Below, piece by piece: positions 20,439 through 33,000 of a stretch of 64,000 nucleotides of DNA (the stretch's first letter is position 1; each line of letters starts with the position of its first letter). The translations under genes were made by a program, and so were the position numbers. Source of the DNA: Allolobophora icterica (lineage: Eukaryota > Annelida > Clitellata > Crassiclitellata > Lumbricidae); contig OY744616.1 of the NCBI GenBank assembly GCA_963556255.1, positions 34,406,621-34,470,620 on the forward strand, written 5' to 3'. Below the pieces are notes generated by a model. That model made no database searches. It saw only the letters and a list, made by a program, of their open reading frames with translations, and was not told the origin of the DNA.

Positions 20439-23400
20439 GTGAGTGATTGTTTGACATACTTTTGTTCGTGGCTGAGTTTTCGAGCTGACTCGAAAACCAA
20501 TAAAACATCCATCATTCAAAGGAATGCAGTTACTGACAACTGGTCTGAATTGACTGCTACTGAGCGGCCTAACTGAACTATGCCAGTCTATGGATACATG
20601 GTGGTTGGAATAGATGATGCATAGGTTTCTGTTTAACAAAACTGTGTATGGCTGGCCTTAATTGGTTGCATACACCTGGAAGTAGTTGAGCCAAAACTCT
20701 TCACTCTCAGACATATGAATCTGAGTATTTGAGTTTAACATGGGAGGGCTCATTGAGCTTTGCAGCTCACAAGTGAAGGTTTATAGGTGATATCATGGGG
20801 TTAACACTAAAACAAGATATTGCACAAAAACAAAACACTATAGTACTAATACTTATAAAAAAATTGTTAGAAGTTGGTAATGCTAATACAAGATGTTAAT
20901 TATAACAGATATTAATGATAGTAGAAGATGCAAATACAAGAAACTACGGGTAATACAGGAAACCTGTTTTGGTATGTCTCATACACCCCCAGTTATCAGA
21001 CGTTAAGTTGTTCAGTGTAAAAATCTTGTTGTCTTTGCAATTAATCTGAGAGTTGATACAGTAATTCAAACTGGATCTTTGAAGACTAGCATAGTGTATT
21101 CAATAATTTGACTTGAACTCTCTCCATTACACAGTAGCTGATTAGTTTGAGAGGTTCGCCTTGTAAGATGCTGTGTACTAGTTTCAGTCTCCACTGAATC
21201 AGTTAGAGTAGGGACCTTGAACAAGCCCATCAAAGTTGTGCAGCACCATCAATTGTTGCTTTGTCATAAGGTAGAGGCTCTTGATATTATTACCTCAGAA
21301 GTAATAATAGTCTGTGACTATTGCCTTACCAATCCTTGGAGAGCTGAGTTGTCGTCTTTTCAAGAAAGTCATCTCAATCAGAGTCAATCAGGAAAAAATT
21401 AGAAGTTAAGAGCCAAGCACAGGAGACAGTGTTGCATCAATATGTGTGTATGTTTGTGTTTGTATGCATTTATGAGTGCCTGCATCAAAGCACTTATGTA
21501 GCACATATTAGGAGCTTGATAGAGGCACTATAGCATGAGTATCTAACAGTTCTGAGTAGTTTCAGCAAATATTATTAAATTCTGCTATGGTATCCGTTCT
21601 GTAATTAGAATCTTTGTCAAATTCATCGACACCAACCTCGACATTGACACAGACACTGGCATCATCACCAGAGATTACAGTTTCCCCAACAGGCATTCCG
21701 GCATCCATGACGCCTTCTTATGTTACGCCCTTGTCACTGGGACCAGAGTGCAACATCAGTGGCACTGATTGTGGTCCGAACGAGGCGTGCGTTTCAGTGC
21801 CATCGGAAACGACAACGACGAGGCACCAGTGTGCGTGTTTAACTGGCTTCCACCGAGATGAATCTACAAAGACCTGCATTCGATCAGGTAAACTTTTCTC
21901 TGAAGCATTTATAGAGAGAGACAGTGTTACTGGTGTTTTGGGATTCTGTACCCACATGTACCAGGTTGTGTGTTGTCTGTCTTCTACCTGTCTTTCTCTT
22001 TCATTGTCTTCTCTTTCTGGGTTTTCCTCTGTCCCTGTCTGTCTGTCTGTCTTTTCTGCCTTTGTCAGACCGTTTGTCTTTCTCTGTCTCACCATGTCTT
22101 TCTGGGTTTCTCTAGGGTTCTTTCTCCCTCACGTTGTCTTTCTCTCTGTCTTTTTGGACTGTTTGAATCTGTTTCTTTCGCTCCTTCTTTATCTCCCATT
22201 CTCTCCTTCTATCTGTTTGTTTGTTTGTCTGTCTGTCTGTCTGTCTCTCTCCTGCAGTTTGCATGTAGTTGGAATTACCAATTTGTTCTTTGGATAGTGT
22301 TTTCTATTTCATAAATTTTTTACTAAGTGACTGTTGTGTTCTTTTAGACAATGGTATGCAAGAGCTAGTATCTCCTGTTAGCACTTCATCAGCAAGTCCT
22401 GTGGCAGAATCTCCCAATACCACTTTGCCACTTCCAAGTGTACAGCCTTCGTCGACTGTTATGCCTACTGTACCACAAGGTCCGTAATTATTGATTCTAC
22501 ATATTTTAAGCACAGGTTTACCAGGTGATAGATACTCTTGGCTCATTGTATTCTACATAAAAGGGAATTTGTAAGGTCTTTAAGAGTACACCAGGTGTTT
22601 AATAATATCTGCACAGCTGGACCAAAAACTAAGTTGACCAGCAACAAATATATTTGTAGGTCACTGAACATGTACAGCTATCGTTTCAGGTAATAAAGCT
22701 CAATGAGCCGTATTACTTGGCCTACATTGAAAATACTTATGTAGTACATTTTAAGAGCACAGTAGAGGGACAGCAACATTAGTATTTTACAGTTCTCAAA
22801 CGGTGGTCCTTAAGATAATAGTCCTTTTCAGCCGACAGTAGTTTGCATATATGCTTCTCAATTGTTAGTTAAATTACAATAAATTGTAGAGTGGGTTTGT
22901 TCACCTAACAAGTGTTTGGTGTCACTGTGAGGTGCAATTGCCTTTCACCGCTGTGACCAGGGTTTGAAACTCAGTGTGATACCCAAAATTGAAAACACGG
23001 GTAGTTGTCAATCAGTGGAACCTGTAATCTGTGACATAGCTTTCATGAAAAACTGACAATTTACCTTCTCAGCGTCTCTTACGGTAACGTATTCAACGTT
23101 TTTTGGGGTTGCACAGGGTCATATCAAGTATACCTTAAATTATTCATATCCAATGCACAGCTGGCTTATTTACATGCAGGTTATTATACACACAGATAGA
23201 GATGGCAGAGTGGCTGAGCGACTAATGCTTCTGCTTTTTGACTCTGCGGCCTGGCTTCGAATCCTAGGCCCATCATGTGAAATCGACATATATATCACTT
23301 TGTTGATCTGTATGTTACTTCAGAGGCCATCATCTTCAACATGAGCGCCTCTTTAAATCCCACTTACGAACTCACTCCTACCCGCTCGCCTCGTCTGGTT

Positions 23401-26400
23401 GGCAGATTTGCTATGTTGTTTTTACTCTTCAGCCAAAATATCTTTTTATCCTCTGAGAACTGATGTTCGTAGGGGCATGTAAATACTAATTGATTACCTC
23501 ACCTTATGTTTGTGCATTTCTTTGGTTTTTGACAGCAGGGGAGGGACTGGTTGTTTCGGCCGGAGAGGAACGGACGATACGTTGGCCGACAAATGAGATA
23601 ACTGTCAATGCCTTTGTTCTACCACAGACCATTGAAACCAACAAAGGTTTGATCAAGTCCAATCTGTGTGTGTGTGTGTGTGTGTCTGTATAATAGCACG
23701 TGTATGGCACCCTTTAAGTAACTCACAAGGGCGCTATCCATTTGAGGGACTTGTATTATTATTGTGTATTCGTTTAATAGAATATCGAGCTGTCAAACTG
23801 CAGCAGGTTACAATCAATACAGTGTGTCAATCATCTTTGTACAGACAATGACTGAACCGAACAAAGCCGAGAACATAACAGACATACACGACAGGATTAT
23901 GAGTTAGGATGTTACTAAAAAGATAAAAGTTTTATCGACTGTCAGCAGGTAAACGAAGAACTATTTAGGGCCGGCATTGAGCCTGTCAAAGACCCTCTCT
24001 CTCGAGGGTTACAATGGGTGAGAATGGAGAGAGAAACGGTAGAGCAGTTCCTGCGAGGACTAGGCAACAGCGAGAGACGATAGCAAGGTGTCACAAGGAA
24101 CACCTGCCGACAATACAGTTGACGTCGGAGGCTGTGCTTTATCCATGCACCCCGCGTTCACATCCAAACGTTCCGGCAAGACAGGTAATCACCATCGAGC
24201 CGAGAGGGTGATGAACTTGAGGCGCCATGCATCAGGCTGACCAGAAGATCTTCCGAGCATGCACCCCTCGACTACATCACACAGTGAATGTAGATTAACT
24301 GAGTGTTTCCTAATTACACTGGTTAGGAACTCGTGGTAGTTGAGATGGAGGAACTTTTGGTTTGCTTCTCGGTACATAGATGACCGATGCTGTGCCGGTC
24401 ATAAGGTCGAGACACTGGAGTGTGTGACGATGACCATAATATTTACGACAGGAACCATCGAAAATACAACCAACTTAGAGAATTTTCATGTACAGTAACT
24501 AGAAGAAGAGCAGTCCCTTGGCTAGCCTGAGAAGCGGCCATGGATATGAAGTGTTAGCGACTTCATTTTCTTAGCCTCGGCATATGAGGGCGGGTGGCCA
24601 GTCCTCTCCATCACCATGCCATCATCCCACTGAGAGTGTATGGTCAGTGCGCTCATTATAGCTGAGTTGGCTATGGGGTGCATGTGGAGCAGAAATCTCA
24701 ACAAATTTCTGCCCTACATTTATATGACAATTCTAAATTCAAGTAGTGCCTTCAAAGTACCTCCTTCAATTGCTTTGTGCCATCGATTGGTGTTTACTAA
24801 TAATAATATAATGCATGTATGTGATGTTATAGCTGAGTTTTATGGCTTGTTTTTAACACTTTAACGACGAGGGTGTACTAAAAGTGACTGGGAGACCAAT
24901 GCAGCTCGTCGTTAAAGTGTCAAACCTCAGAAAGGTGTTGATTCACAGATATCCGTTCAGCCGATCCATAAAGGAGCAAGAGCTGAAAATAGTGCTTGAG
25001 CTATTTGTAGCAGTATTTCAGATCAAATAATAATACCGCTAATTTTAACAATGAACAATTGTTATGATGGCAGTGTTGATGAAGATGGAGCTGTTTGTTT
25101 TATTGTAATGTAGATAATTACAGATACCAGTGGTCGCTCTTTGCCCACCCCGATGGAACAGAAACGGGCGAAATGGTCGACATAAACTCTGCGTCACTAA
25201 AACTTTCAAAGGTAAAATGTAGCAGAAGCTGAGCTGTTCATTTCGCTTTGTATTTTAATGTTTCTGTCCTTCAGTTCGAGTCCCCAGGTCTTATGCATGG
25301 ATTTGCTGCTCTTGTGAATGAATGATTAAAGATTATTTATTTTATTTATTTTATTCCGGATATTTCTATAGCGCCTCTCGAAGTCTACCACTACTCAGAG
25401 GCGCTCCCGACTACTGTGACAGCATTTGATACTGTGCCGGAATTTTCACGCCGAAGCGCCATGAGCAATTGCGAGTGAAGGACTTGCCCAAGGTCCGTAC
25501 GCAGCGGCTAGAGTGGGATTCGAACCTGCAACCCTCCGGTCACAAGGCGCCAATCTTACCACTGAGCCACCACGCCCCATTAACGGTTTAACGGTTGCAA
25601 CATTACACAAGTCCATCAGGAACCAGAATAAGTACTAACGATATTAGATTTCACCAGACAGACAGACAGAGATTCTGATTAGGCAGATAGTGAGTGAACA
25701 GATTCTGATTAGCCAGACAGACAGGGGAGGCCAGCATACTGGCAGGGAGACAGGCAGAGAGGGAGACAGACAGACATATTTTGACTAGGTAGATACTGAG
25801 TGGACAGATTCTGACTAGACAGACGGACAGGCAGGCCAGCATACAGGCCTGAGGCAGACAGACAGAGAGGCAGACAGACAGAGAGGTAGGCACACAAGCA
25901 GGAAAGCAGACAAGAAGACATACATGCAGGAGAGGAATTAGAGGAGGAGGAAAGAGTTGCAGATTCGGAAACTTGTTTATCTTGGCTGATTTTTATCGCT
26001 GGGAGTGAGTTTCTTGTGATTGCTGTTACTTAGGTGATTTGATGTGAGCTATTTCAGACTAAAGCTATGACTCATTGTTTTTGCAAAGATTATTTCCCAC
26101 CTGAGCCTTATTTCTCCTCGTGTTTTGTTCCAGCTGATGTCGGGCAGCCTGTCGTCACACGGCTGCAGTGGGCCTGCTATTCGATATTGATTAAATATTG
26201 GCTTTTATAGGTCCAATTAATTCTGGTGTCAGCTTTAAGTTTTCTCATACAGTCTGATCGGCCAGATACTTGTTCTGGATCATTCTGATGATGTTTATTC
26301 TGACTGCAATTAGTCATGTTCAAGATGTTTTTGATGATGATGATTTTAAATGTATTGTACAACAGCTATGGATGTATTGTATATGTTTATATATTTATGC

Positions 26401-29400
26401 TATTTATGCAAAGTACTATTATTAGGCGGTGTAATGCAATTCAAATTTTGTTTAAAAATTAAATTAAGTTTGGTAATTCAGTTTGTGATTCAATTTGAAA
26501 GAAATTCAATCTGTAATATCCATTATATATAGTTATATTTAAACTTATACCACTTACAGTGGATGTTATAGAGGTGATGTTTGAATACATTATAACTGTT
26601 AGTATTAATTTCTATTGCACTGGTGTCTAATGTACATCAACCAATGGCACACAAAACAAAGCCATAATCAGGTGACTATCGAAAGGATCAGCCTGATGAT
26701 ATGAACGCATGGGAGATGAGTGAGGTTTGAGCAGTCAGGCTTAATGTTATGATACTTGAGAATGTGCCTCAGTAAATAAATATGTTGTTGCTGCCTTTGG
26801 GATTCTGTTTCAATCTCCTCATTGACTGAGAACACCTGTCAAAATTTCGTTTGCTAGACTTGCTATCTTCCTGTACTTCCTAGACTTTTCTCTTCACTAT
26901 TTTTGTGGTTTTTTCTGTCATTTGCAGATTCATTTTTGTTGGGGCACTATATAAATGTCCATCTACATACATATAATAATAGTATATACATTCTTTGATA
27001 CATGCATACACTGATGCTTACTACTTTCATTATAGATCAAATGAAGTCATATGTTACCGTGTATGAGAAATAAAGTCATAAAAAATCAGTATGTGAGAAG
27101 TTTACTCAGAAGGCCATTAGGCATAAAATTGGTCTTACCTGGTAGTTCTGAGCATCCATAATTTTTAAACAGATGCACAGCATATCATGCTAAAGGTCTC
27201 ATCTTAAACTTCTGGAGAAATAACTAATTCTTCATGTAGCAAATCTATGTAGTTTACAACAAACTTAATTTCAGGTATGATTTAACTCATGATTTTGAAA
27301 TGTTTTCATTTAGAGATGCAAGTATTGATACGTGTAACTCTTTGATTATTTGTGATAAAAATGTTCTTTCACCATAATATTCAGCACTTGGGAATATGTA
27401 AGTTAGATTTCAAAGGGAAGAACAGTTTGGAAAAGGAACTGTATGAATATCACAATACATATGCACACCCACATAAAAATGTTGGCAACAGTTTGGCAGA
27501 AACAAAACCATTGATTATGAAGTACTGATAAGTAGAGATGTTTTATTTGTAGTTGAGAATTGGAACATACACGTTCAAGGTTTCTGTGTCGGCCGATGGA
27601 AAATATGGAGAATCTTACGTCAACATCACGGTTCTGCCGGGTAAGTTTCCATTTTGCAATGCCTTATGGGAAGACCCTCTTTGCCTCAATTACACTTTTT
27701 TGCATAAACATTTTTATGCACTTTTTCAGAACTTATTCCTAAACTTGAGGATCTTTTGGAAAGTCTGAACTGGTTGGAGTTGAAATCGGTAGCAGTTAGT
27801 GGGATGGCTTCTCTCTTTTCTGTTAAAAGCTGCAGTTGTGTGTTTCCAGTCTTGCCAGGCACTGGTGTAAACTTATCCAAAATATTAGGGGGGATTTGGT
27901 TATTCATTCTACACTTGTTGCATTGGGTGTACAGTCCATCTCAATTATTGTGGGGGCACGTGCCCCGGCTGCCCCTCCAGAGTCTATGCCTATGATGCCA
28001 GGTAATAATAATAATAATAATAATAATCTTCGTTTATTAATTATGTTAGGTAGTTACGATGCTTGTACAAGAAACTGGTTTTAGTTGTGACCCAGATTGT
28101 AATGTTTAGAAGATAAATGTTTGTAACAAACCTGTAGTAAAATTTTAAATTTCCCATTTAGTTCTCTTGACTAGCCTAGCATCAGACAGAAGTAGGTCAC
28201 TACTTATGATGCCATCTAAATTGTCATCATTGCAGTTACAGTTATGAGCAGAGTAGCCATTTCTAAATCGGTCTTCATGGAAACTTTTTTCTTTGAACTG
28301 AGTTCGTTGAGTTTACTACATTTAGATGAAGTTGAATCTTGTTTTCTCATGCCTGAGCTTTTAAATATCAGCAATTGTTGTTTCTCTTTTTGTTTTGTTT
28401 AGCTGCCAGAGAGAATAAGAGCCCAGTTGCAGTTGCAAAGCCCAGTTACCAGGAGGTCAACCAGCCAAATGACTTGATTATAGATGGATCTGGTAAAGAA
28501 AAATGACATTAATCGTTTTTTGCTTTTAGCATTTTGTCCAGTGTAATCAGTAACAAAACTGCTGCAGATTCTGTTTGTTTATTTATTAAGTGGAATTATT
28601 AGATTGTTAATGTCTAGGAATTAATAGCTTGCTATGTCTTGTTTGGAAGATGATGAGAACCATATGCCAACTGGGAGATGAAGCCAAGCAGTAGCAAATT
28701 AATTTTTATAGTGTTGTTGTATGAGAGCAGTGGGTCCTCTCCCCAACCGACTGATCTTCCTACTAACACTCAGTGTTCTCATTCTATACCCAAGTTAACG
28801 GGGGAATGGGTGGTGTACCAGTTTGCTCTGTGCCTTGTAACCGGAGGGTCGCAGGTTCGAATCTACCTCAAGCCACTGTGTAGAGACCCAGCGCTATCGA
28901 CGTTCTGTCGTATGGTCGTGTGCACTTCTGAACTTTGGCAGGAGGCAATATCGAAATACAGTTGTATTGTATTGTAGTGTAACTAGATGCCTATTGTAAC
29001 GATGTTTTTCATGGACCTGTGTTTGTAGGGAGCACAGATGATGATAAGATTGTTCGTTATCACTGGGAAGAGGTTTCCTCCCCTCTTGACTCACAGACAA
29101 GTATTGATACAAGCGACTTGGAGAAGCCACAACTGGTCCTAAAGGGTCTTGGACCAGGTTCATACCGATTCAAGTAAGAATTCGATTTTTATGCTAAGTC
29201 TTCCCACAACAAACAGTGGCTTTCTGCAGGTCACAGTAGTCAAGTCAAAATCCCAAGAGTCTTATTTTTCTCGTGCAAGAGAGATGCAGTATTGCAGAAT
29301 GAAACTGATGAGATGAATTCTATGTTTGTCTTAATCTGGTCGAAGGAACAAACTCTAGGTTTGAGATCTTAACAGCATTTTACCTCTGCCTTTTGAATTC

Positions 29401-29947
29401 ATATGTGCCTTGTGTGAAAGATTCTTGTCACGTTGTTTGCATATTTAACAGTAAATATTTGAGTCTGCAGTACAAATCGCCAGGTAGATGAACAGTTTGA
29501 GCAAGATGTTGTTTCGCTGTGGTGGCTTTGCTGTTTAGTATGCTGTTTGTAATTGAGAAAGCCATCCATTCATTCATTTTTTCAGGCACCCCTTTGAAGA
29601 TGTTTTTAAGCTCTTTTCTAAGCCTTCACAAGTGTACACCTCGTGGAGCATGATCTGCTGAATGTTGAACTGGTTGTTTACTTTCCTTCAGACTGACAGT
29701 TACGGACTCGGATGGATTACAGAACGATACATACGCCAATGTCCTTGTCATCAAAGGTAATACCACTTTGCATTTAAAATACAATATTTAAGGACTGGTA
29801 GTTGTTCATAAAACGATGTTCTGAGTATGCAAAATAGATTTTTCAAAGTTGACAGAAATATTCTATAAAAGAACTCAAACATACATCTGCTTACATATAT
29901 ATAGTAACATTTGTGTGTATGTATATTTATGTGTGTGTGTGTGTGGA

Positions 29948-30004
<57 letters not shown>

Positions 30005-33000
30005 ATTTGTGTGTGTGTGTGTGTGGATTTGTGTGTGTGTGGGTGTGGATTTGTGTGTCTGTGTGTGTGTGTGAATTTGTGTGTGTGAATTTGTGTGTGT
30101 GTGACTGTAAACATACGCTAAAGACAATGACTTCAAAGGTCAGACACCTGGCTAATGCAGGTGAGCCATGGAAGCGACTGTCATCATTCGATAAGCCTGG
30201 AAGAGGCTGTATGCCAGATTGTGTGTCAGATATGTTGTTGATAAGATTTATAGTTATGATTTGTGACCATACATGAGCACACCTGGCATAAGCTACAATA
30301 CCTAATACAACACAATAAAACTGTATTTTATATCACCTTCCTGCCAAATTCCAAAGGTCACACATATACTTATGACACAACATCGATGGCACTGAGCAAT
30401 TGTGAGTTGAGGACTTGCTCAAGGTCCTTACTTGGTAACTGCCTGAGTGGAGGCTCTCTGCATTACAGACCGATTGCTCTATTCATTTGACTACCATGTC
30501 CCACCAGAAAACAGATTTATGGATTGTAAGGACTGCATTGGATTAGGGTGAAAATGCTGAAGAATTTGATGAAAAACACATTTTTTCACAAATAGTAAAG
30601 AAGTTATATGGACATTGTAATATGTTATCTTCGCATAAAATGCTATGAAAAGCTGTGAGGTAAGTTAGATGTAAGTTAGATGTAATTTAGCCACCTGGGA
30701 TTAAACTAAATAGATATTAGTATATGCCAAATTATTTATGTATTCTGTATGTTATCATGTGGTCTCTTGAGTGATATATTTGGCATTTTTGTTAAAATTA
30801 TGGACTAAACTATTTTGGATCAGTATCATGTTACTTTACCTTCTTAGCACTTTTCTCACTTAATGATTACTAATCGAGTTAAGCCAGGTTTTCATGCAAA
30901 GGTAACATTTGATGTGATTGAATGAGTGTAACATTTGCCAGAGACTGACTATCCTCCAAAGGCCAATGCTGGTTCAAACATCATCATCAACCTGCCTCAG
31001 ACGTCTGTGACCCTGATGGGAAATGCTAGCCAAGATGATAAAGGCATTATCAGCTACGAATGGACTAAGAAATCAGACGACAAGTTAACTGCCGACATGT
31101 TGGTAAGCAAGATTACCGTTTTGGTTAGAACGTTGGATACACAGAATTCCCTGTATTAGAATGTTTGCATTTCAAAGTGTTTGCTTACACGACGCGATCT
31201 AAGGTTTACAAAAGATTATGGCGACATGGATGATGGTGGCAGAGGGGTAGCGGTAAGGGTTATGGTGGTAAACTGATGGTTGGTGGGGTGGTTGTGGTCG
31301 ATTTGCATATGGTATGAACGTGTTTAAAAGAAGAGTGATACCAGACAGTTTTTCTTGAAGCAGACACCACATTGCTACTGACAATGCTACATAAATTGTT
31401 GTAATTGCAATGATCACTTTGATGCATGTGGTGCGTTGTGTCTCAAACCGTTAACAGTCTTGTTCTGTTGCTTATTAGTTTTCATGTTAAAAAATTCTTA
31501 AAGTTATATTTTGATTCTGTGTGAAGGGAGTACGGACACCCTTCCTCCAGTTAGACAACCTTCAGGTTGGAGACTATACGTTTACCCTGACTGTCACTGA
31601 CTCAGCTAAGCAGGTGGCATCAGCTGACGTCCATGTTTTCGTCAAACCAGGTCAGTGTTTACATCACAGAAAGGCTTTTGAGAGATAACTAGAGTGTTGT
31701 ATTGAACATCTTGATACTATCGTAGTTCTGAACATATGTAAGTGCCCACATATGTGACGCCAGGGCTCAAAACCCGTCGCTTGTCGCTTCCTAGATATTG
31801 AGCCAGAAGCCAATATAGGCCAGAGGGGTCAAAAATATTGAACATTCTTCAATTCACCAGTTGCCTATGAATTTGCCATAATTTGCAATGTAGTTATCCG
31901 ATTTTAATGCCGTTTGTTTTATTCGATACAAGATATAGCCCTTTATTGCCCAGCAAAATCGTAGTATAATCAAGTAATGGTTGCTGAGGACTTTGATGAC
32001 ACGAATATTCCGAAATTTTTTATTCGATTTTCTCACATTATATTAATGAAAGAATCAAACGAGCATAATTTTAGTTAGCAAAAAGATATTTTCATTCTGT
32101 AAAAAGTATTTTGAAGCAGATTAATAGTAGAATATGACTAAATAAAAAGGTCAGAAACCGACATGTGACGGGTTTTGAGCCCTGGCGTCACATATATGCA
32201 TACATATGGGACATGGTAGCTCTGATTGGTTAGAGCGCTCGCGTTGTAAAATGCCAAGTAATCAGTAATCAAGAGGAATCAAGTATTGTTTTGAACAATT
32301 AAGACAGATGAGTTAATTTGCTGATGATTGCTATGGTCATGCTCTGGTAATTTTCCCTTTAATGTAATTAGATTCCTCTTGAATTATATGTACAGTGCTT
32401 CTTTGTACTGTTTAATATGCTTTGTTGTTGTGAGGTGTGGGCTTTGTCCTTGTAAATAAATAAACATTACCTACTTATTACTGAACACAGCTAACGTTTT
32501 TGTCACATTGTGTTTTTACTTTCCAATTTAATTTGTTTTCAGATAGCTATCAGGAAAAGCATTTGAATGAATTTTGATGTGCTATTGTCCTTTTAGAGCG
32601 TAACCAGCCACCACTGTCAAGAGCTGGACCTGACAAGGTAATCTGGCTGCCAGTTGACACTCTGACACTTGATGGCAACAATAGCACAGATGATCAGAAG
32701 ATTCTGTCCTACGTGTGGTCACTTATAGGGTGAGTCAATGGGGAAACATTTGTTTTACAAGATTTCACCATTAGTACAGTAGAATACTCTTTATGGCATG
32801 CATCTTTATGACATGAATTCTGATGTAACTTGGTCGAGGAAATGTATTCCGAATTTAGGTCAGCTTTGAGGAACTACCTATTGATAAGTTGACCTTGTTA
32901 TAGGGTCATTCTTGATTGGCATTATAATAAGTTTCCACTGTCAAGTGCAAAACAGTACAACATGAATGCCTAAAATGGTTATGTTTTTCTGTATGTTTTA

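Noticed and set aside
23196..23290. tRNA-Leu/Ser-like gene
   Set aside because: Same reason: promoter boxes without a cloverleaf, followed by a SINE body.
25490..25582. tRNA gene on the minus strand
   Set aside because: A and B boxes are present, but the acceptor and anticodon arms do not pair; it is the head of a SINE with a full body and tail.
27930..28001. Possible extra exon ending at a GTAATAAT donor
   Set aside because: Adjacent exons (27553-27640 and 28403-28492) already join in phase and align continuously with KIAA0319L; the extra piece would break phase.
29849..30136. Cys/Val and Thr/His open frames
   Set aside because: Translation of a (GT)n microsatellite.
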